Origin: Beggiatoa sp.
GTDB lineage: Bacteria; Pseudomonadota; Gammaproteobacteria; Beggiatoales; Beggiatoaceae
Assembly (NCBI GenBank): GCA_003245895.1
Contig: QKBZ01000011.1
Span: 1-46,324, forward strand
Direction of reading: 5' to 3'
Length of the DNA: 46,324 bases
Part shown: piece by piece, positions 44,690 through 46,324 of the stretch
Position numbering within the stretch: the stretch's first letter is position 1
How the letters are laid out: each line of letters begins with the position of its first letter
The notes under the pieces: model-generated
The model's input: the letters and a program-made list of their open reading frames with translations, nothing else
Told to the model about the DNA's origin: nothing
Databases searched by the model: none
Program-made: the position numbers and the translations under genes

Positions 44690-44953
44690 ATGGCTCATAA
44701 GAAAGCTGGCGGTAGTAGTCGTAACGGTCGCGAATCCGAAGCCAAGCGACTTGGCGTAAAACGTTTTGGTGGTCAAAGTGTATTAGCGGGTAACATCTTA
44801 GTGCGTCAACGCGGCACTAAATTCCACCCAGGCGTAAATGTGGGCATCGGTAAAGATGACACATTATTCGCAAAAGCGGACGGGCACGTTAAATTTGAAA
44901 TTAAAGGCCCTAAAAATCGTCGATTCGTGAGCATTGTGCCGGTAGAAGCCTAA
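44690..44953 (+). CDS. rpmA: 50S ribosomal protein L27
   Basis: An 87-residue protein whose N-terminus reaches the peptidyl-transferase centre. [29 protein letters not shown] and [23 protein letters not shown] are diagnostic. The N-terminus begins directly with AHKKAGGS, so no Firmicute-type cleavable extension is present. AGAGGA lies about ten bases before the ATG. It is followed by a dyad and an intrinsic terminator before obgE. Confidence 0.97.
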   Translation: MAHKKAGGSSRNGRESEAKRLGVKRFGGQSVLAGNILVRQRGTKFHPGVNVGIGKDDTLFAKADGHVKFEIKGPKNRRFVSIVPVEA

Positions 44954-44970
44954 GGCTAATACGAATCCTC

Positions 44971-45006
44971 GTAACCGCTTACCATCGTCACACCGGATGG
45001 GGTTAC
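44971..45006 (+). other. Composite dyad downstream of rpmA
   Basis: GTAACC (44971-44976) pairs with GGTTAC (45001-45006), and inside it CCATC (44982-44986) pairs with GATGG (44996-45000), with an asymmetric internal loop. It could be an RNA structure in the rpmA-obgE spacer. It has no T tract of its own. Confidence 0.35.
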
Positions 45007-45046
45007 GTTTAGCGATAAAAAACAGGTGTGTAATCAGATTTTATTT

Positions 45047-46275
<1,229 letters not shown>

Positions 46276-46277
46276 AA

Positions 46278-46324
46278 TGTAGGGTGGAATAGGCGCAAGC
46301 CGTATTCCACCATGACGCTTGTTA
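46278..46324. repeat. REPIN-like element, family B, cut by window end
   Basis: TGTAGGGTGGAATAGGCG, then CGTATTCCACCAT, is the left arm of the family B unit, beginning two bases after the obgE stop. The expected right arm lies beyond the window. Confidence 0.75.

Overview
The window reads as chromosomal DNA of a free-living gammaproteobacterium. Supporting signs are the minC-minD-minE order, an IspB-type octaprenyl diphosphate synthase, a DksA-family protein, a UUG-initiated rpsT, an rplU-rpmA-obgE cluster, FeoABC iron uptake, and apolipoprotein N-acyltransferase. The wealth of PAS, Cache and hybrid kinases and the very abundant small palindromes would fit a Thiotrichales/Beggiatoa-like lineage, but that placement is inference. 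I see no rRNA, tRNA, CRISPR array, prophage or transposase.

Layout. 1-2348: a multi-PAS sensor cut by the window edge and a small HTH regulator, both on the minus strand, then about 750 bp of AT-rich non-coding DNA. 3096-9064: copper-exporting CopA, then a minus-strand ferrous iron operon (feoA-like, feoA, feoB, feoC). 9807-14144: def-fmt, a Lys/Ala-rich membrane protein, a DksA paralogue lacking most zinc-finger cysteines, periplasmic Cu/Zn superoxide dismutase and an alpha/beta hydrolase. 14495-19591: a coiled-coil protein, a YbeL-like zinc-ribbon protein, lnt, rpsT and a sigma-54 response regulator, several packed tail to tail with overlapping ends. 20173-27188: an FAD-linked oxidase, cysE, a PhnD-like binding protein paired with a hybrid kinase, and a DUF482/FemAB-like protein. 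27189-28794: a 1.6 kb gene-poor region. 28795-37837: DUF551-like, dienelactone hydrolase-like, pseudopilin, DUF423, ispB, EamA transporter, mazG, galE, gmhA, an antitoxin-like remnant, a serine-hydrolase lipoprotein and an orphan ABC ATPase. 37849-46275: minE/minD/minC, two divergent sensor-kinase genes, and rplU-rpmA-obgE.

Two features are not explained by the protein genes. First, the 27.2-28.8 kb region holds three near-identical 50-52 nt boxes in tandem (28034-28083, 28224-28273, 28315-28366) plus a decayed fourth. Each can fold into a small hairpin whose loop is CUCCUUU, the exact complement of the Shine-Dalgarno sequence AAAGGAG, followed at once by a GC-rich intrinsic terminator. The stems are kept while single bases change in a pairing-preserving way. 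I interpret this as an array of sibling small RNAs with anti-Shine-Dalgarno loops. It is the best candidate here for an undescribed system.

Second, at least fourteen intergenic palindromes of several sequence families share one design: 5'-GTAG next to an imperfect palindrome, usually paired head to head so that the element runs from TGTAGG to CCTACA. This is the REP/REPIN (BIME) layout associated with RAYT transposases, although no RAYT gene lies in the window. Smaller points of interest are a peptidoglycan-binding-like module inside a Cache sensor domain, mutually exclusive hairpins in the rplU leader, and a terminator directly in front of obgE.
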